This document shows, piece after piece, positions 18,823 through 28,443 of a stretch of 64,000 bases of DNA; the first letter of the stretch is position 1, and every line of letters starts with the position of its first letter. A model generated the notes under the pieces. The model worked only from the letters and a program-made list of their open reading frames with translations. It had not been told where the DNA came from and ran no database searches. The stretch is taken from NCBI GenBank assembly GCA_002953655.1, contig CP025839.1, positions 1,798,001-1,862,000 on the forward strand, written 5' to 3'. The stretch is from Latilactobacillus sakei (GTDB taxonomy: Bacteria; Bacillota; Bacilli; Lactobacillales; Lactobacillaceae). The translations under genes and the position numbers were made by a program.

Positions 18823-19644
18823 ATGTCAATTAAACTCGTCGCAGTCGATATGGATGGTACTTTGTTAAACGAAAATAACGTCCTCAGCCCCAAAACCATT
18901 GAAGTGGTCAAAGCCGCTAAAGCCCAAGGCATCAAAGTGGTCCTTTGTACCGGTCGCCCACTCACTGGTGTCACACCTTTCTTACATGAATTAGGCCTCA
19001 CAGATAGTTCTGATTATGTGATTACCTTTAATGGCGCCTTAGTTCAAAATACCGCTACTGGTGAAATCTTAGTGCGTCACACCCTGACACACGCACAATA
19101 CTTAGAACTCGAAACACTTTCACGGACAATTGGCGTTCACCTTCACGCCGAAGATGATCAATTCATCTACACGGCTAACCGCGACATCAGTCCTTATACC
19201 ATTGGCGAAAGTGCCTTGGTTAATATGCCAATTAAATTCCGCCACGTTGATGAAATTGCCCCTGACAAGGCCTTTTCAAAAGTGATGCTGATTGACGATC
19301 CTGAAGTTCTAGCTGAAGGTAAAGCCAAGATTCCAGCGGAGTTCTTCGATCGTTATCAATTTGTCCAAAGTGAACCTTATTTCCTAGAAGTCCTCAACAC
19401 CAAAGCTGGTAAAGGCAATGGCTTACGTGACTTAGCCAATGCGCTGGACATCGACCAATCAGAAGTGATGGCGGTCGGTGATCAAGGCAATGACCTGTCA
19501 ATGTTGGCTTACGCTGGTTTACCAGTTGCCATGGATAACGCCATTCCTGAACTTAAAAAAATTGCCAAAGTCATTACGAAGAGTAATCACCTCGGTCAAG
19601 ACGGCGTTGCTTATGCCATCGAAAAATATGCACTCAATAAATAA
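18823..19644 (+). CDS. Cof-type HAD phosphatase (YidA-like)
   Basis: 273 aa sugar-phosphate or nucleotide-phosphate phosphatase. HAD motif I VDMDGTLLN at the N-terminus, motif II CTGRP, the C2 cap typical of Cof proteins (about 85-190), Lys in motif III, and motif IV MAVGDQGNDLSML. ATG 18823 is preferred over GTG 18811, because AAGGAG overlaps the latter and is 11 bases from the ATG. 15 bases after the HD gene; same operon. Substrate unknown. Confidence 0.9.
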   Translation: MSIKLVAVDMDGTLLNENNVLSPKTIEVVKAAKAQGIKVVLCTGRPLTGVTPFLHELGLTDSSDYVITFNGALVQNTATGEILVRHTLTHAQYLELETLSRTIGVHLHAEDDQFIYTANRDISPYTIGESALVNMPIKFRHVDEIAPDKAFSKVMLIDDPEVLAEGKAKIPAEFFDRYQFVQSEPYFLEVLNTKAGKGNGLRDLANALDIDQSEVMAVGDQGNDLSMLAYAGLPVAMDNAIPELKKIAKVITKSNHLGQDGVAYAIEKYALNK

Positions 19645-19663
19645 AATCCTTTAGGAGTCACTT

Positions 19664-20719
19664 ATGAACACCTTTATCGATTATTTTTACCTTTTGCCGC
19701 TGATTTTCTTAGCGTTGTTCGTTGTACTACAGTTGACTGAAAAGCGTCGTTTTATCAACGGGATTGTCTTTAATGGCTTTCTTGCCACGGCGGTTGGTGA
19801 ATTAGCCATTCTCGTTTTTCAATCGGATAGTCGTAACGTTTATTACGTCGCCCTTGCGGCAGCCATTGTCGCCGTTTTAATTATCATGTTTTTCTACCTG
19901 TTTGGCTTCTTACTCTTTTTATGGAACGCCTATATTGTTTGGAAAAAGGAAAGCCACACACTTTCGAACATGCTGACCCTATTTATCGGGTTAGGATTAA
20001 TTGCCCTTTTCTTCGTGCCTATGTTGGCCAACTTACTCCACGTCCCCGAGGATTTACGGGTTTTCATCGGAACAATTAGCACCGTTTTTCTACTTTATAT
20101 CCCGTTATTTTTCTATTTCTACCTTTCTTCACTGATTATCTACCTATTCAATCGGCCGCGGTATAATCAAGACTACATCATTGTCTTAGGCAGTGGCTTG
20201 ATTGACGGTCAGTACGTCCCACCACTGTTAGCCAGTCGGATTGAACGGGCAATGACCTTCTACCATCGCCAAGTTAAAAAAGGTCGGCCGGCACCTAAGC
20301 TCGTCTTCTCTGGGGGCCAAGGCGGCGATGAAAAATTACCTGAATCGGTCGCCATGCAACGCTACGCAATTGAGCATGGCATCCCTGTCGAACAGACGTT
20401 AACGGAAGAAAAATCCGTCAATACGCTTCAAAACATGCAGTTTTCAAAACAAATTATTGAAGCTGACACAGATAAAGATAACCCGCGGATTATCTTCTCA
20501 ACGAATAACTACCACACTTTCCGTGCTGGACTATTCGCTAAGCAGGCTCACCTCAAAGCTGATGGCATTGGTGCTAAGACGTCGAAATATTTCTTACCGA
20601 ACGCAACCATCCGGGAATTCATCGCGATTCTCTCGATGAAACGCCATCAGTTATTATTCGTCTCTATCAGCAGTTTACTGCTCGCAATTTTAACAGTTTT
20701 ATTGAACCATCTCAATTAA
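19664..20719 (+). CDS. YdcF-family (DUF218) membrane protein
   Basis: 351 aa. N-terminal half has about five membrane helices (between 5 and 165); then a DUF218 domain (about 170-320) starting DYIIVLGSGLIDGQYVPPLLASRIERA, with SGGQGGDEKLPESVAMQRYAIEHGIP and EEKSVNTLQNMQFSKQII. A last hydrophobic helix is at 328-348. Related domains include SanA and ElyC, linked to envelope assembly, but function is unproven. Last gene of the four-gene unit, 19 bases after the phosphatase, followed by a terminator. Confidence 0.86.
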   Translation: MNTFIDYFYLLPLIFLALFVVLQLTEKRRFINGIVFNGFLATAVGELAILVFQSDSRNVYYVALAAAIVAVLIIMFFYLFGFLLFLWNAYIVWKKESHTLSNMLTLFIGLGLIALFFVPMLANLLHVPEDLRVFIGTISTVFLLYIPLFFYFYLSSLIIYLFNRPRYNQDYIIVLGSGLIDGQYVPPLLASRIERAMTFYHRQVKKGRPAPKLVFSGGQGGDEKLPESVAMQRYAIEHGIPVEQTLTEEKSVNTLQNMQFSKQIIEADTDKDNPRIIFSTNNYHTFRAGLFAKQAHLKADGIGAKTSKYFLPNATIREFIAILSMKRHQLLFVSISSLLLAILTVLLNHLN

Positions 20720-20750
20720 AAAAGGACCGACAATTGTCGGTCCTTTTTTT
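20717..20750. terminator. terminator between ydcF and terC
   Basis: AAAAGGACCGACAA / TTGTCGGTCCTTTTTTT; convergent genes on each side, good in both directions. Confidence 0.92.
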
Positions 20751-21483
20751 ATGCTGCTCGTTGTTTACGAATATAGTGAATTCCTAGTGTAATCAAGATG
20801 GTGCCAAAGACAATGCCCGCAAAGACGAGATTGGGAATTTCAATATCAATCGCTGGGATTGATAAGAATAACTTCACCGCGATGAAGAGAATCAAGATAT
20901 ACGCCATCGGATTTAATTCCGGAATCTTTTCCATCAGCCGCGCAATAATCTGGGCAATGCCCCGCATGCAGAGAATCCCAATCATTCCACCAATCAAAAC
21001 AATCACCGGATTACTTGAAATCGCTAATGAGGCTAAAACTGAATCAATCGAGAAGACGATATCCATTAATTCAATTGAAATAACTGTGCGCCAGAAGCGA
21101 TGTGGGCTACTAATTTTTGTCTCTGGTTTCTTAACTTGCTTAGGTTGTTTTTGTTTCCTGAAATAAGCATAGACTAAATAAACTAAATAGAGCGAACCTG
21201 CGACTTTGATCTCCCATAAATGGATTAAGAAAGTCCCAACCCCAATAATGATAAAGCGGAATAGATAGGCACCCCACAAACCATAAACCAGTGATTTTTC
21301 CTGTTCAATTTTCGTTGGTAAGCTTTGGGTTTGTGCAGCTAACACAACCGCATTATCAACTGATAACAAGCATTCCATAATCACCAATGTTAAAATCAAC
21401 AACCAATCTTCAGAAGAACGTATCACTGTCTGCCAGTTATTTAATTCAAAAAAAGGTTGGTACAATTGTACAATCCAATTCAT
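20749..21483 (-). CDS. TerC family integral membrane protein
   Basis: 244 aa, seven membrane helices. Conserved acidic motifs lie in the helices: MECLLSVDNAVVLA (about 37-50) and SIELMDIVFSIDSVLA (about 134-149), the two TerC repeats with metal-coordinating Asp. The family (TerC, Alx, YceF-like) is tied to Mn2+ export or metallation of exported proteins; the original tellurite label is historical. Stands alone, convergent with ydcF. ATG 21483. Confidence 0.92.
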   Translation of the reverse strand: MNWIVQLYQPFFELNNWQTVIRSSEDWLLILTLVIMECLLSVDNAVVLAAQTQSLPTKIEQEKSLVYGLWGAYLFRFIIIGVGTFLIHLWEIKVAGSLYLVYLVYAYFRKQKQPKQVKKPETKISSPHRFWRTVISIELMDIVFSIDSVLASLAISSNPVIVLIGGMIGILCMRGIAQIIARLMEKIPELNPMAYILILFIAVKLFLSIPAIDIEIPNLVFAGIVFGTILITLGIHYIRKQRAA

Positions 21484-21657
21484 ACGATAGGCCTCAATTA
21501 CTTTAATTTTTAACTCGTTCTTATCTTAACGATTTTTCATGAAAATAACAAATATTATCTTACTTTATTATCATACTAGCCCCTAATTATTTCTTCCAGC
21601 TTAGAAATACGGTATAATTTTTAATGAAAATAATTAATAGTATGGAGGGATCGCTTT

Positions 21658-22053
21658 ATGATTAAAGAATTTAAAGAGTTTATTATGCGCGGCAACGTGC
21701 TCGATATGGCAGTCGGTGTTATTTTAGGGGCTGCGTTGAAAAGTATTGTGGATTCATTAACGGTTAACTTAATCAATCCAATTATCGCCTTATTCATTGG
21801 GAAAGTTGATTTATCAGGCATTGCTTTAACCATTCCGGGAACAAAAGCCGTCTTTAAAATCGGGAACTTCCTCAACGACGTGATCAATTTCTTAATCATC
21901 GCCTTTATCGTCTTTATCATTGTCAAAGGATTCAATAAACTTCGTGACATGGGCAAGAAGACCGAAGCGGAAGCGGAAGAAGCAGCACCAACTCAAGAAG
22001 AATTATATTTAAAAGAAATCCGCGATCTATTAGCAGACAAGGATCATCAATAA
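21658..22053 (+). CDS. mscL: large-conductance mechanosensitive channel
   Basis: 131 aa. Homopentameric channel that opens at high membrane tension in osmotic downshock. Amphipathic start MIKEFKEFIMRGNVLDMAVGVILGAA with TM1 (about 13-45), periplasmic loop, TM2 (about 70-98: VINFLIIAFIVFIIVKG), and a cytoplasmic helix ending LYLKEIRDLLA. GGAGGG upstream of the ATG. Followed by a bidirectional terminator. Confidence 0.97.
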   Translation: MIKEFKEFIMRGNVLDMAVGVILGAALKSIVDSLTVNLINPIIALFIGKVDLSGIALTIPGTKAVFKIGNFLNDVINFLIIAFIVFIIVKGFNKLRDMGKKTEAEAEEAAPTQEELYLKEIRDLLADKDHQ

Positions 22054-22085
22054 GCTATTATTCAAGCCAGCAAAATTTGGCGATT

Positions 22086-22127
22086 AAAAAGAGTGGGCCC
22101 AAAATTACTTTTGGCCCACTCTTTTTA
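22086..22127. terminator. bidirectional terminator, mscL and rpiR
   Basis: AAAAAGAGTGGGCCCAAAA / TTTTGGCCCACTCTTTTT; loop again reads CAAAATTACTTTTG. Confidence 0.92.
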
Positions 22128-22128
22128 A

Positions 22129-22959
22129 TTACTTTTTAAGTTTATGATGCATGATTGTTTCAACAGTTTGCTTCATCCGCCAATTATACTGGTCGTCTTC
22201 TAAAAGCAACATTGATAAAATATCGATGACATAGGTCAACGCAAACTGTGAATTCATAAACCGCGCACTAGCAAAGCGAATGCTATCTTCAACAAATAAC
22301 GTTAATTCACTCGCGGCCGCCAAAGGGCTGTCTGTCCCACTGGTGATTGCAGCCGTTTTAGCTCCGTTTTCCCGCGCATTTTGAACTGCTTGATTCACTT
22401 CAGCTGTATTACCAGAATTCGAGAGTCCAATCACTAAATCAGTCTTATTAATAATTCGAGAAGTCATCAACATCATATGACTCTCGGTCACAACAGTTGC
22501 TTGAATCCCCATTCGGGTTAGTCGTTGCCCGAACTCCGCCGCCGTATATCCTGAACTACCCAACCCATAAATAAAAAGCTGCTGACTATTTTTAATCCAA
22601 CTGACTAGCTGATCAAGATCCGTTTGTTTAATCCGTGCTTGTGTCTTGGTAATGACATCTTGATAAAACTGATAAATCTCAACGGATGTTTGTGACTCAT
22701 GATTAACCTGCCCTTGAACCCCCATCATTGTTGGCTGATTTCCTTCGTTAAATTGTAATTTAAAGTCAACAAAGTTACGGCAGCCAATCTTACGCACAAA
22801 CCGTGAAATAGTTGAATTACTAACTTTTAGTTCAGCGGCTAGTTCATCAATCCCCACTCGCTGAATTGTTGCGCCTTTTTGAATCACCGCTAAGGCAACT
22901 TTCTGTTCTTGTGGTGATAAAAAAGAATATTGCTGTTTAATATGCTCGATAATTGCCAT
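22129..22959 (-). CDS. MurR/RpiR family transcription regulator
   Basis: 276 aa. N-terminal RpiR-type helix-turn-helix (about 1-77; IDELAAELKVSNSTISRFVRKIGCRNFVDFKLQF) and a C-terminal SIS domain (about 120-245; LFIYGLGSSGYTAAEFGQRLTRMG, GLSNSGNTAEVNQAV) that binds a phosphosugar. It follows nanE by 77 bases on the same strand, so it probably responds to an amino-sugar phosphate such as ManNAc-6-P or GlcNAc-6-P and controls nanE. Effector and sign of control are inferred. Confidence 0.9.
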   Translation of the reverse strand: MAIIEHIKQQYSFLSPQEQKVALAVIQKGATIQRVGIDELAAELKVSNSTISRFVRKIGCRNFVDFKLQFNEGNQPTMMGVQGQVNHESQTSVEIYQFYQDVITKTQARIKQTDLDQLVSWIKNSQQLFIYGLGSSGYTAAEFGQRLTRMGIQATVVTESHMMLMTSRIINKTDLVIGLSNSGNTAEVNQAVQNARENGAKTAAITSGTDSPLAAASELTLFVEDSIRFASARFMNSQFALTYVIDILSMLLLEDDQYNWRMKQTVETIMHHKLKK

Positions 22960-23036
22960 TATAGCTCCTTTAAAGAACCGAGATCTGTCTTTCTCTTTAT
23001 TATAGAAGACCTCACGAATTTTAGAAAGACCGGCGC

Positions 23037-23732
23037 TTATTTAACTTGAATCGCATCGACATAATGCTTAGCAATCAACTGCGGACGTGTGATACTTGAA
23101 CCCACGACAACGCTATGACAACCGAGTTTAAGAACCGCGGCTGCCTTTTCAGGAGTATCGATTTTACCTTCTGCAATCACTGGTGCTTGAGATAGCGCCA
23201 AGACCTTTTTCAAGTAGTCGAAATCGTTATCGGCAATATTACAACCTTCCGTTGCTGGTGTATAGCCATACATCGTTGTGCCGATAATGTCAAAGCCCAA
23301 TCGGTTAGCTTCTTTCACATCATCAAGACTGGCTGTATCAGCCATTAATAGTGTCCCAGGATATTCCGTCCGCATGGTTTCGACAATCGTTGCTAATTGT
23401 TCCCCGTGCGGCCGTGGGCGCCCAGTGACATCGCAAGCCACAACCGCTGCACCAGTCGCTGCGATTCCCCGCATTTCCTTCAGCGTTGGTGTGATATAGA
23501 TTGGCGCATCCGGGTAATCGACCTTATCTAAACCAATTATGGGCAGTGGTACGGTATCCATAATCGCTTGCACATCCACAACAGAATTCGACCGGATAGC
23601 ACTGGCACCCGCTTCATAAGCCGCCTTTGCCATCCGTGCCATGATAAATGAACTATGGAGTGGTTCATCTGCTAATGCCTGACACGAGATAATGAGTTGC
23701 CCTTTAGTCGTTTCCAAGAAATGATTTGCCAT
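23037..23732 (-). CDS. nanE: N-acetylmannosamine-6-phosphate 2-epimerase
   Basis: 231 aa TIM barrel that converts ManNAc-6-P to GlcNAc-6-P in sialic acid breakdown. Typical stretches: GQLIISCQALADEPLHS, GASAIRSNSVVDV, PIIGLDKVDY, MADTASLDDVKEANRLGFDIIGTTMYGYT, VIAEGKIDTPEKA and VVGSSITRP. Start set at ATG 23732 (MANHFLETTKGQ) with AGAGGGC upstream; the frame stays open for 25 further codons with no better site. No nanA, nanK or transporter is adjacent, so it works with genes elsewhere or salvages ManNAc-6-P only. Confidence 0.94.
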   Translation of the reverse strand: MANHFLETTKGQLIISCQALADEPLHSSFIMARMAKAAYEAGASAIRSNSVVDVQAIMDTVPLPIIGLDKVDYPDAPIYITPTLKEMRGIAATGAAVVACDVTGRPRPHGEQLATIVETMRTEYPGTLLMADTASLDDVKEANRLGFDIIGTTMYGYTPATEGCNIADNDFDYLKKVLALSQAPVIAEGKIDTPEKAAAVLKLGCHSVVVGSSITRPQLIAKHYVDAIQVK

Positions 23733-23754
23733 TCTAATTGCCCTCTTTTTATTA

Positions 23755-23769
23755 AGATTACGCTTACAA
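23755..23769 (-). promoter_or_regulatory. candidate CcpA cre site upstream of nanE
   Basis: TTGTAAGCGTAATCT on the minus strand fits the degenerate cre consensus WTGNAANCGNWNNCW at every fixed position. It lies 22 bases before the nanE start, so binding would block transcription or its start. Suggests carbon catabolite repression; not proven. Confidence 0.55.
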
Positions 23770-23833
23770 ACAGCATACGACGCACTTTCATTTTCAGCAA
23801 TCATCACTATTGGAAATCTTTTTCAATCGGCCG

Positions 23834-23869
23834 CAAAAAAAGAAGTCACCACATATAATGCGGCGACTC
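23834..23869 (-). terminator. prs terminator
   Basis: AGTCGCCGCA / TGTGGTGACT stem with two G-U pairs, then TTCTTTTTTT on the minus strand, shortly after the prs stop. Confidence 0.75.
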
Positions 23870-23884
23870 CCGATTAATTTCTGA

Positions 23885-24856
23885 TTAACGTTTAAATCTG
23901 TTTTCGAACAATGGACTAACTGGTTTATTTTCATGGATCCGTTTGATCGCATCCCCGATTAGTGGGCCGACTGAAACTTGAACCATCTTATCAATTAGTT
24001 TTTCTTTTGGAAGGTCGATTGAATCTGTAACAATCATTTGCTTGATAACTGAATCTTCAATCCGTTGGATAGCAGGACCTGATAAAACAGGGTGTGTACA
24101 GCAAGCAAAGACTTCAGTAGCACCGGCGTCTTTTAAAGCTTGAGCTGCTAATGTGATTGTCCCAGCAGTATCAATCATATCATCGATGATGATAGCACGT
24201 TTACCATTAACGTTACCAATAATGTTCATGACTTCTGAAACATTAGGTCTTGGACGACGTTTATCGATAATTGCGATGGGGGTCTTCAAGAAGTCAGCTA
24301 ATTTACGAGCACGTGTCACACCACCGTGATCAGGTGAAACAACAACGGCATTTTCAGCCAAATCATTGCTCAAGAAATAATCAGCCAATAAAGGAGCACC
24401 CATCAAGTGATCCACTGGAATATCGAAGAATCCTTGGATTTGTACGGCATGTAAGTCTAGTGCTAAAATCCGATTAGCCCCTGCCATCGTCAACATATTA
24501 GCCACTAATTTAGCAGTAATCGGTTCACGTGAGCGAGCCTTACGATCTTGACGTGCGTAACCGTAATAAGGTAACACAACGTTGATTGTTTTAGCAGATG
24601 CACGACGCAATGCATCAATCATAATCATGATTTCCATCAAGTTATCATTAACTGGTGCAGATGTTGATTGAATGATGAAAATTTCGTCGCCACGAATACT
24701 TTCTTCAATATTGATCTGAATTTCACCATCACTAAAACGTTTAACAGAAGATTTTCCTAAAGGAACCCCAACTTCAGCTGCGATTTTCTCAGCTAAGGGC
24801 TTATTAGAGTTCAAAGCAAAGATTTTCAACTTAGGGTCGAAATATTGTTCAGACAT
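23885..24856 (-). CDS. prs: ribose-phosphate pyrophosphokinase
   Basis: 323 aa. Makes PRPP from ribose-5-phosphate and ATP for purine, pyrimidine, NAD, His and Trp synthesis. Landmarks: [49 protein letters not shown], the K/R-rich loop [10 protein letters not shown] and the PRPP loop [12 protein letters not shown]. Start ATG 24856 has GGAGG 5 bases upstream; that site overlaps the earlier TTG. Usually follows glmU directly; here a small plus-strand gene lies between. Confidence 0.97.
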   Translation of the reverse strand: MSEQYFDPKLKIFALNSNKPLAEKIAAEVGVPLGKSSVKRFSDGEIQINIEESIRGDEIFIIQSTSAPVNDNLMEIMIMIDALRRASAKTINVVLPYYGYARQDRKARSREPITAKLVANMLTMAGANRILALDLHAVQIQGFFDIPVDHLMGAPLLADYFLSNDLAENAVVVSPDHGGVTRARKLADFLKTPIAIIDKRRPRPNVSEVMNIIGNVNGKRAIIIDDMIDTAGTITLAAQALKDAGATEVFACCTHPVLSGPAIQRIEDSVIKQMIVTDSIDLPKEKLIDKMVQVSVGPLIGDAIKRIHENKPVSPLFENRFKR

Positions 24857-25143
24857 GTCAGCCTCCAAAAATTTAAGTAAGTACCTATTTAAATTCTAGG
24901 CATTTTCGCAATGAAAATCAAGATTAAAACCTAAAAAAGATTTTAATTTACGCTAAGTAAGCGCTGTTCATTAGAAATACAAGAGAGAATTAAATGTTAA
25001 TAGCTATAACCATCGAACCTCCCGTTTAGTATACCGTTAAATTCCAAAAAATGCTTGGTTATTTTTACTCGTGAATTAATTTGTCATCCAACTTGTGATT
25101 CATTTTCAAACTGGTTATACTCATTTTACAAGGAGGACTTTCA

Positions 25144-25491
25144 ATGAATCAATTTAAATACATGCTATTCAACAATTTACCGGTAGCAGTCATCGTCGCT
25201 GCGCTATTACTTGACCGCTTTTTTCACTTGCAATATTTTTCTTTTCTAATTGCCATTATCCTTGTCTGTTTGGTCACTATTTACCGTCAATACGTTTTTT
25301 ACCCCAAGTACCCTCAATATAATCCAAAACAACATATAGTAACTAAGGCCGCTAATATTTGCACCTTAATTGCACTGGTGGTCTACCTTGGTTTCTTACT
25401 GTTAACACAACATTCCAGTATTTCATTCTGGCCAGTTATTCTATTATTTAGTCTTGTGCGTGACTATTTTTCGCCACTTAAAGCGGCTTAG
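25144..25491 (+). CDS. small three-helix membrane protein, function unknown
   Basis: 115 aa, not recognised. Hydrophobic segments at about 11-28, 30-48 and 72-110 suggest three or four membrane helices; a basic YRQYVFYPKYPQYNPKQH loop lies between. AAGGAGG lies 8 bases before the ATG, which supports real translation. It is alone on the plus strand between prs and glmU and ends at a strong terminator. Confidence 0.75.
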   Translation: MNQFKYMLFNNLPVAVIVAALLLDRFFHLQYFSFLIAIILVCLVTIYRQYVFYPKYPQYNPKQHIVTKAANICTLIALVVYLGFLLLTQHSSISFWPVILLFSLVRDYFSPLKAA

Positions 25492-25512
25492 TATCGTGGC
25501 TATCACACCATC

Positions 25513-25556
25513 AAAAAAGCTCATTAATCCTTCTTTAGGATTAATGAGCTTTTTTG
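25513..25556. terminator. bidirectional terminator
   Basis: AAAAAAGCTCATTAATCC / GGATTAATGAGCTTTTTT with a short loop, between convergent genes. Confidence 0.92.
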
Positions 25557-25652
25557 GTTGATCAATTATACACGTTGCAGTGAACTTTGATTTAAAACGT
25601 GCTTTTTGTCGCAGTAAATTCCGCTTAATCACTAACCGCGACGGCTAGTACT

Positions 25653-27041
25653 CTATTGCCATTCTTCGTCATTTGCGACTGGTAGTTTGGCCCAGTAGTT
25701 TTCTTTGTTTGTTTGACGGGCACGAGCGATGGCCATTGCTTTTTCGGGCACATCATCCGTAATGGTTGAGCCAGCTGCGATAAATGTATGATCCGCAATT
25801 TCAACTGGGGCCACAATGTTTGAGTTGCTACCGATAAAGACGTGACTACCAACGTTGGCGTGATGTTTAGCCACACCGTCGTAGTTAACGAAGACAACGC
25901 CACAGCCAACATTAATGTCCGTGCCCAGTGTTGCATCGCCCACATAACTTAAGTGGCCAATCTTTGTCCGGTCGCCAATTTTAGCGTTTTTAACTTCACA
26001 GAAGTTCCCCACGTGTACATCCACGCCGATCTCAGCATTAGGACGCAAATGGCTGTTAGGCCCAATATTTGAACCAGTGTGCATGATTGCTGATTCAATA
26101 GTTGAACTTGTGATTTGAATATTATCTTCAATTGTTGAATCAATAATGGTTGAACCTGCACCAATGAAACAGTCTGAACCAATCGTCGTGTTACCTTTTA
26201 AGACAACATTGGGTTCAATGATTGTATCATTGCCGATTTCAACACCGACTTCGATATAAGTACTTTCTGGATCAATCAATGTAACACCGTTTCGCATATG
26301 TGCTGTGTTAATCCGTTGACGCATTACTTTTGTAGCTTGTGATAGGGCAACACGGTCATTAACCCCCATTGATTCTTCGAAGTTCGGCATCTTGTAAGCT
26401 GCGACAATTTCGCCTTTTTTCTTCAAGATTTCAACCACGTCTGTCAGGTAGTATTCACCTTGGGCATTTTCATTTGTGACTTCATGAAGTGCTTGGAAAA
26501 GTGTCTTGTTGTCAAAACAGTAAACACCTGTGTTAATTTCATTAACAGCAGCTTCTTTATCATTTGTATCTTTTTGTTCAACGATTTTTTCAACGATACC
26601 AATATCGTTACGAATAATCCGGCCATAGCCAGTTGGATCTGGTGCGGTTGCAGTTAAGATGGTTGCTTTAGCACCCTTATCATGATGGTAAGCAAATAGC
26701 TTTTCAAAAGTGCCAGCTGTTAATAACGGTGTATCCCCACTGACCACAATTGTAATGCCATCTTGGTCTTTCAATAAATCTTCAGCTTGTAAAACCGCGT
26801 GGCCTGTTCCTAGTTGTTCTGCTTGTAAGGCATATTGTGAACGATCACCTAAATAATCCTTCACCTTTTCTGCGCCATGTCCCACAATGGTAACAACTGT
26901 TGCAGGTGCTGTTTTTTCAACTTCGGTTAACACGTGGTCCACCATTGGTCGACCGCAAACTTCGTGCAATACCTTGTATAATTTTGACTTCATGCGAGTA
27001 CCTTTACCCGCTGCTAAAATAATTGCATTTTTATTGACCAT
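25653..27041 (-). CDS. glmU: bifunctional GlmU: GlcN-1-P acetyltransferase / GlcNAc-1-P uridylyltransferase
   Basis: 462 aa. Makes UDP-GlcNAc for peptidoglycan and wall polymers. N-terminal uridylyltransferase (1-228) with [25 protein letters not shown] and GDTPLLT; C-terminal left-handed beta helix of hexapeptide repeats (about 250-445) with [17 protein letters not shown] and the acetyl-CoA-binding NYDGVAKH stretch. Full family length. Upstream of prs on the same strand as in Bacillus, but separated by one small gene. Confidence 0.97.
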   Translation of the reverse strand: MVNKNAIILAAGKGTRMKSKLYKVLHEVCGRPMVDHVLTEVEKTAPATVVTIVGHGAEKVKDYLGDRSQYALQAEQLGTGHAVLQAEDLLKDQDGITIVVSGDTPLLTAGTFEKLFAYHHDKGAKATILTATAPDPTGYGRIIRNDIGIVEKIVEQKDTNDKEAAVNEINTGVYCFDNKTLFQALHEVTNENAQGEYYLTDVVEILKKKGEIVAAYKMPNFEESMGVNDRVALSQATKVMRQRINTAHMRNGVTLIDPESTYIEVGVEIGNDTIIEPNVVLKGNTTIGSDCFIGAGSTIIDSTIEDNIQITSSTIESAIMHTGSNIGPNSHLRPNAEIGVDVHVGNFCEVKNAKIGDRTKIGHLSYVGDATLGTDINVGCGVVFVNYDGVAKHHANVGSHVFIGSNSNIVAPVEIADHTFIAAGSTITDDVPEKAMAIARARQTNKENYWAKLPVANDEEWQ

Positions 27042-27173
27042 TTTAAGCTCCTAATATTCGTGATTACTGGTCTATTTTAGCTTAATCAAGCGATTACCGC
27101 AAGCTATCTCAGTTTGAAATCGTTCTATGATTCCCGTATAATGAGGTTAATTCGGACCGATTGGAGCCTTAAA

Positions 27174-27794
27174 ATGAAAAAAATCCCTGCACGTCTTTTA
27201 TTAACTCTCGGTGGTCTGTTAGTCTTGTTATTAGTAGTACTTGGTATTAATTGGTCTACCTCACATCACCAATCGGCTAAACCAACTGCGAGTAGTACTC
27301 ACTCAAATATAACCAAAGTAAAGCAGTCAGCAAAAAAAGCCCCCTCTAAAAAGACAGTGGATTGGCACGCGCCTTCCGAAAAGAAACCCTACCCAAACGT
27401 TAAGCATTATCCGCATTTTTGGATTGATGTTTCAATCAAAAAACACCGTGTTTACTTAATGGACGACGAAAAACGCCTCTATACGATGCGTGCTTCGACC
27501 GGTACCAGTGATTCCCCCACGCCTAAAGGCACCTTCCACATTCAAGCAGAACATGGTGAAGCCTTTTTTAATGGCAATTCTGGTGAAGGGGCTAAATACT
27601 GGCGGTCGTTCTTAGATCATGGTGTCTATCTTTTTCACAGCGTACCAACCGACAAAGCAGGTAATTTTCTACCTGATGAAGCCCAAAAATTAGGCGAAAC
27701 ATCTAATTCTCACGGCTGTATTCGCCTTTCAGTTGCTGATGCAAAGTGGTTTTATCAAGCAGTTCCAGTCAATACCAAAGTCGTCATTCATTAG
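27174..27794 (+). CDS. L,D-transpeptidase (YkuD domain)
   Basis: 206 aa exported enzyme. N-terminal signal or anchor helix (RLLLTLGGLLVLLLVVLGINW), a Ser/Lys-rich linker (about 28-62), then a YkuD domain (about 78-206) beginning HFWIDVSIKKHRVYLM. The catalytic motif is HSVPTD...SHGCIRLS near the C-terminus. Such enzymes make 3-3 peptidoglycan cross-links or attach proteins. Start ATG 27174 chosen: GGAG lies 8 bases before it and it gives a clean signal; an in-frame TTG at 27114 lacks a site. Followed 33 bases on by a tetR-like gene. Confidence 0.9.
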   Translation: MKKIPARLLLTLGGLLVLLLVVLGINWSTSHHQSAKPTASSTHSNITKVKQSAKKAPSKKTVDWHAPSEKKPYPNVKHYPHFWIDVSIKKHRVYLMDDEKRLYTMRASTGTSDSPTPKGTFHIQAEHGEAFFNGNSGEGAKYWRSFLDHGVYLFHSVPTDKAGNFLPDEAQKLGETSNSHGCIRLSVADAKWFYQAVPVNTKVVIH

Positions 27795-27827
27795 TGACCG
27801 GCTTTTTTTGTAGAGAGGAGCCCTTTT

Positions 27828-28409
27828 ATGTCTGCCGTCATCCAAAAGGAAATTGCTACAGCATTTAAAACACTGATGGTTGATACGCCATTCAAACAAA
27901 TTAGCGTGACACTCATTATGACCACCGCTGGCATTCGCCGCCAAACCTTTTATGATTATTTTCCGGATAAGTATGCGTTACTGACTTGGATTTACGATCA
28001 AGAAATCGGTGAATACATTGCCGATCATCTGACGTATCCCCATTGGACGATTCTCTTAGAACAATTACTCACCTATTTTGAACGTAATCGGGTGTTCTAT
28101 CAAAATGCGATTACGATTAACGGGCAGAATTCATTTGAAACCCACTTTAATCAGCATTTACATCGGTTAGTGCAAATTATCATTGATGATTTGACCCAGT
28201 TACACCAACTGACGTTATCCCCAACTTATCAACAATTTCTATTAGATTACCTATCAGGTGCCATTATCGCTTATACTGCCAACTGGTTACGCACAGAGCA
28301 GCCACAATCCATCCAACAAGTCAGCACCGCTTTACAAACCACGTTAACCGATACGATTAATGGTCTGCTATTGCGCACTGGCCATTTAACTACCAAAAAA
28401 AGAGTATGA
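27828..28409 (+). CDS. TetR/AcrR family regulator, DhaS-like
   Basis: 193 aa. N-terminal helix-turn-helix (about 5-50): AFKTLMVDTPFKQISVTLIMTTAGIRRQTFYDYFPDKYALLTWIY, the TetR pattern with FYDYF recognition helix. The C-terminal half resembles the TetR_C domain of DhaS, the activator of dihydroxyacetone kinase, though no dha gene is nearby. Possibly co-transcribed with the transpeptidase, and may control it or a distant operon. GAGAGGAG upstream of the ATG. Confidence 0.82.
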   Translation: MSAVIQKEIATAFKTLMVDTPFKQISVTLIMTTAGIRRQTFYDYFPDKYALLTWIYDQEIGEYIADHLTYPHWTILLEQLLTYFERNRVFYQNAITINGQNSFETHFNQHLHRLVQIIIDDLTQLHQLTLSPTYQQFLLDYLSGAIIAYTANWLRTEQPQSIQQVSTALQTTLTDTINGLLLRTGHLTTKKRV

Positions 28410-28440
28410 AGACGGCCATTAGCTGTTTCATACTCTTTTT
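28394..28440. terminator. bidirectional terminator between tetR-like gene and purR
   Basis: AAAAAAAGAGTATGAA / TTTCATACTCTTTTT stem, convergent genes on both sides. Confidence 0.9.
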
Positions 28441-28443
28441 AAT

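Noticed and set aside
24869-25143. PurBox upstream of prs
   Set aside because: Only a bare CGAAC occurs (near 25012); flanks are not AT-rich in the needed pattern and the CC before GAAC is missing.
27114-27173. Longer N-terminus for the L,D-transpeptidase
   Set aside because: The upstream in-frame start lacks a ribosome-binding site and would bury the signal peptide 20 residues inside.
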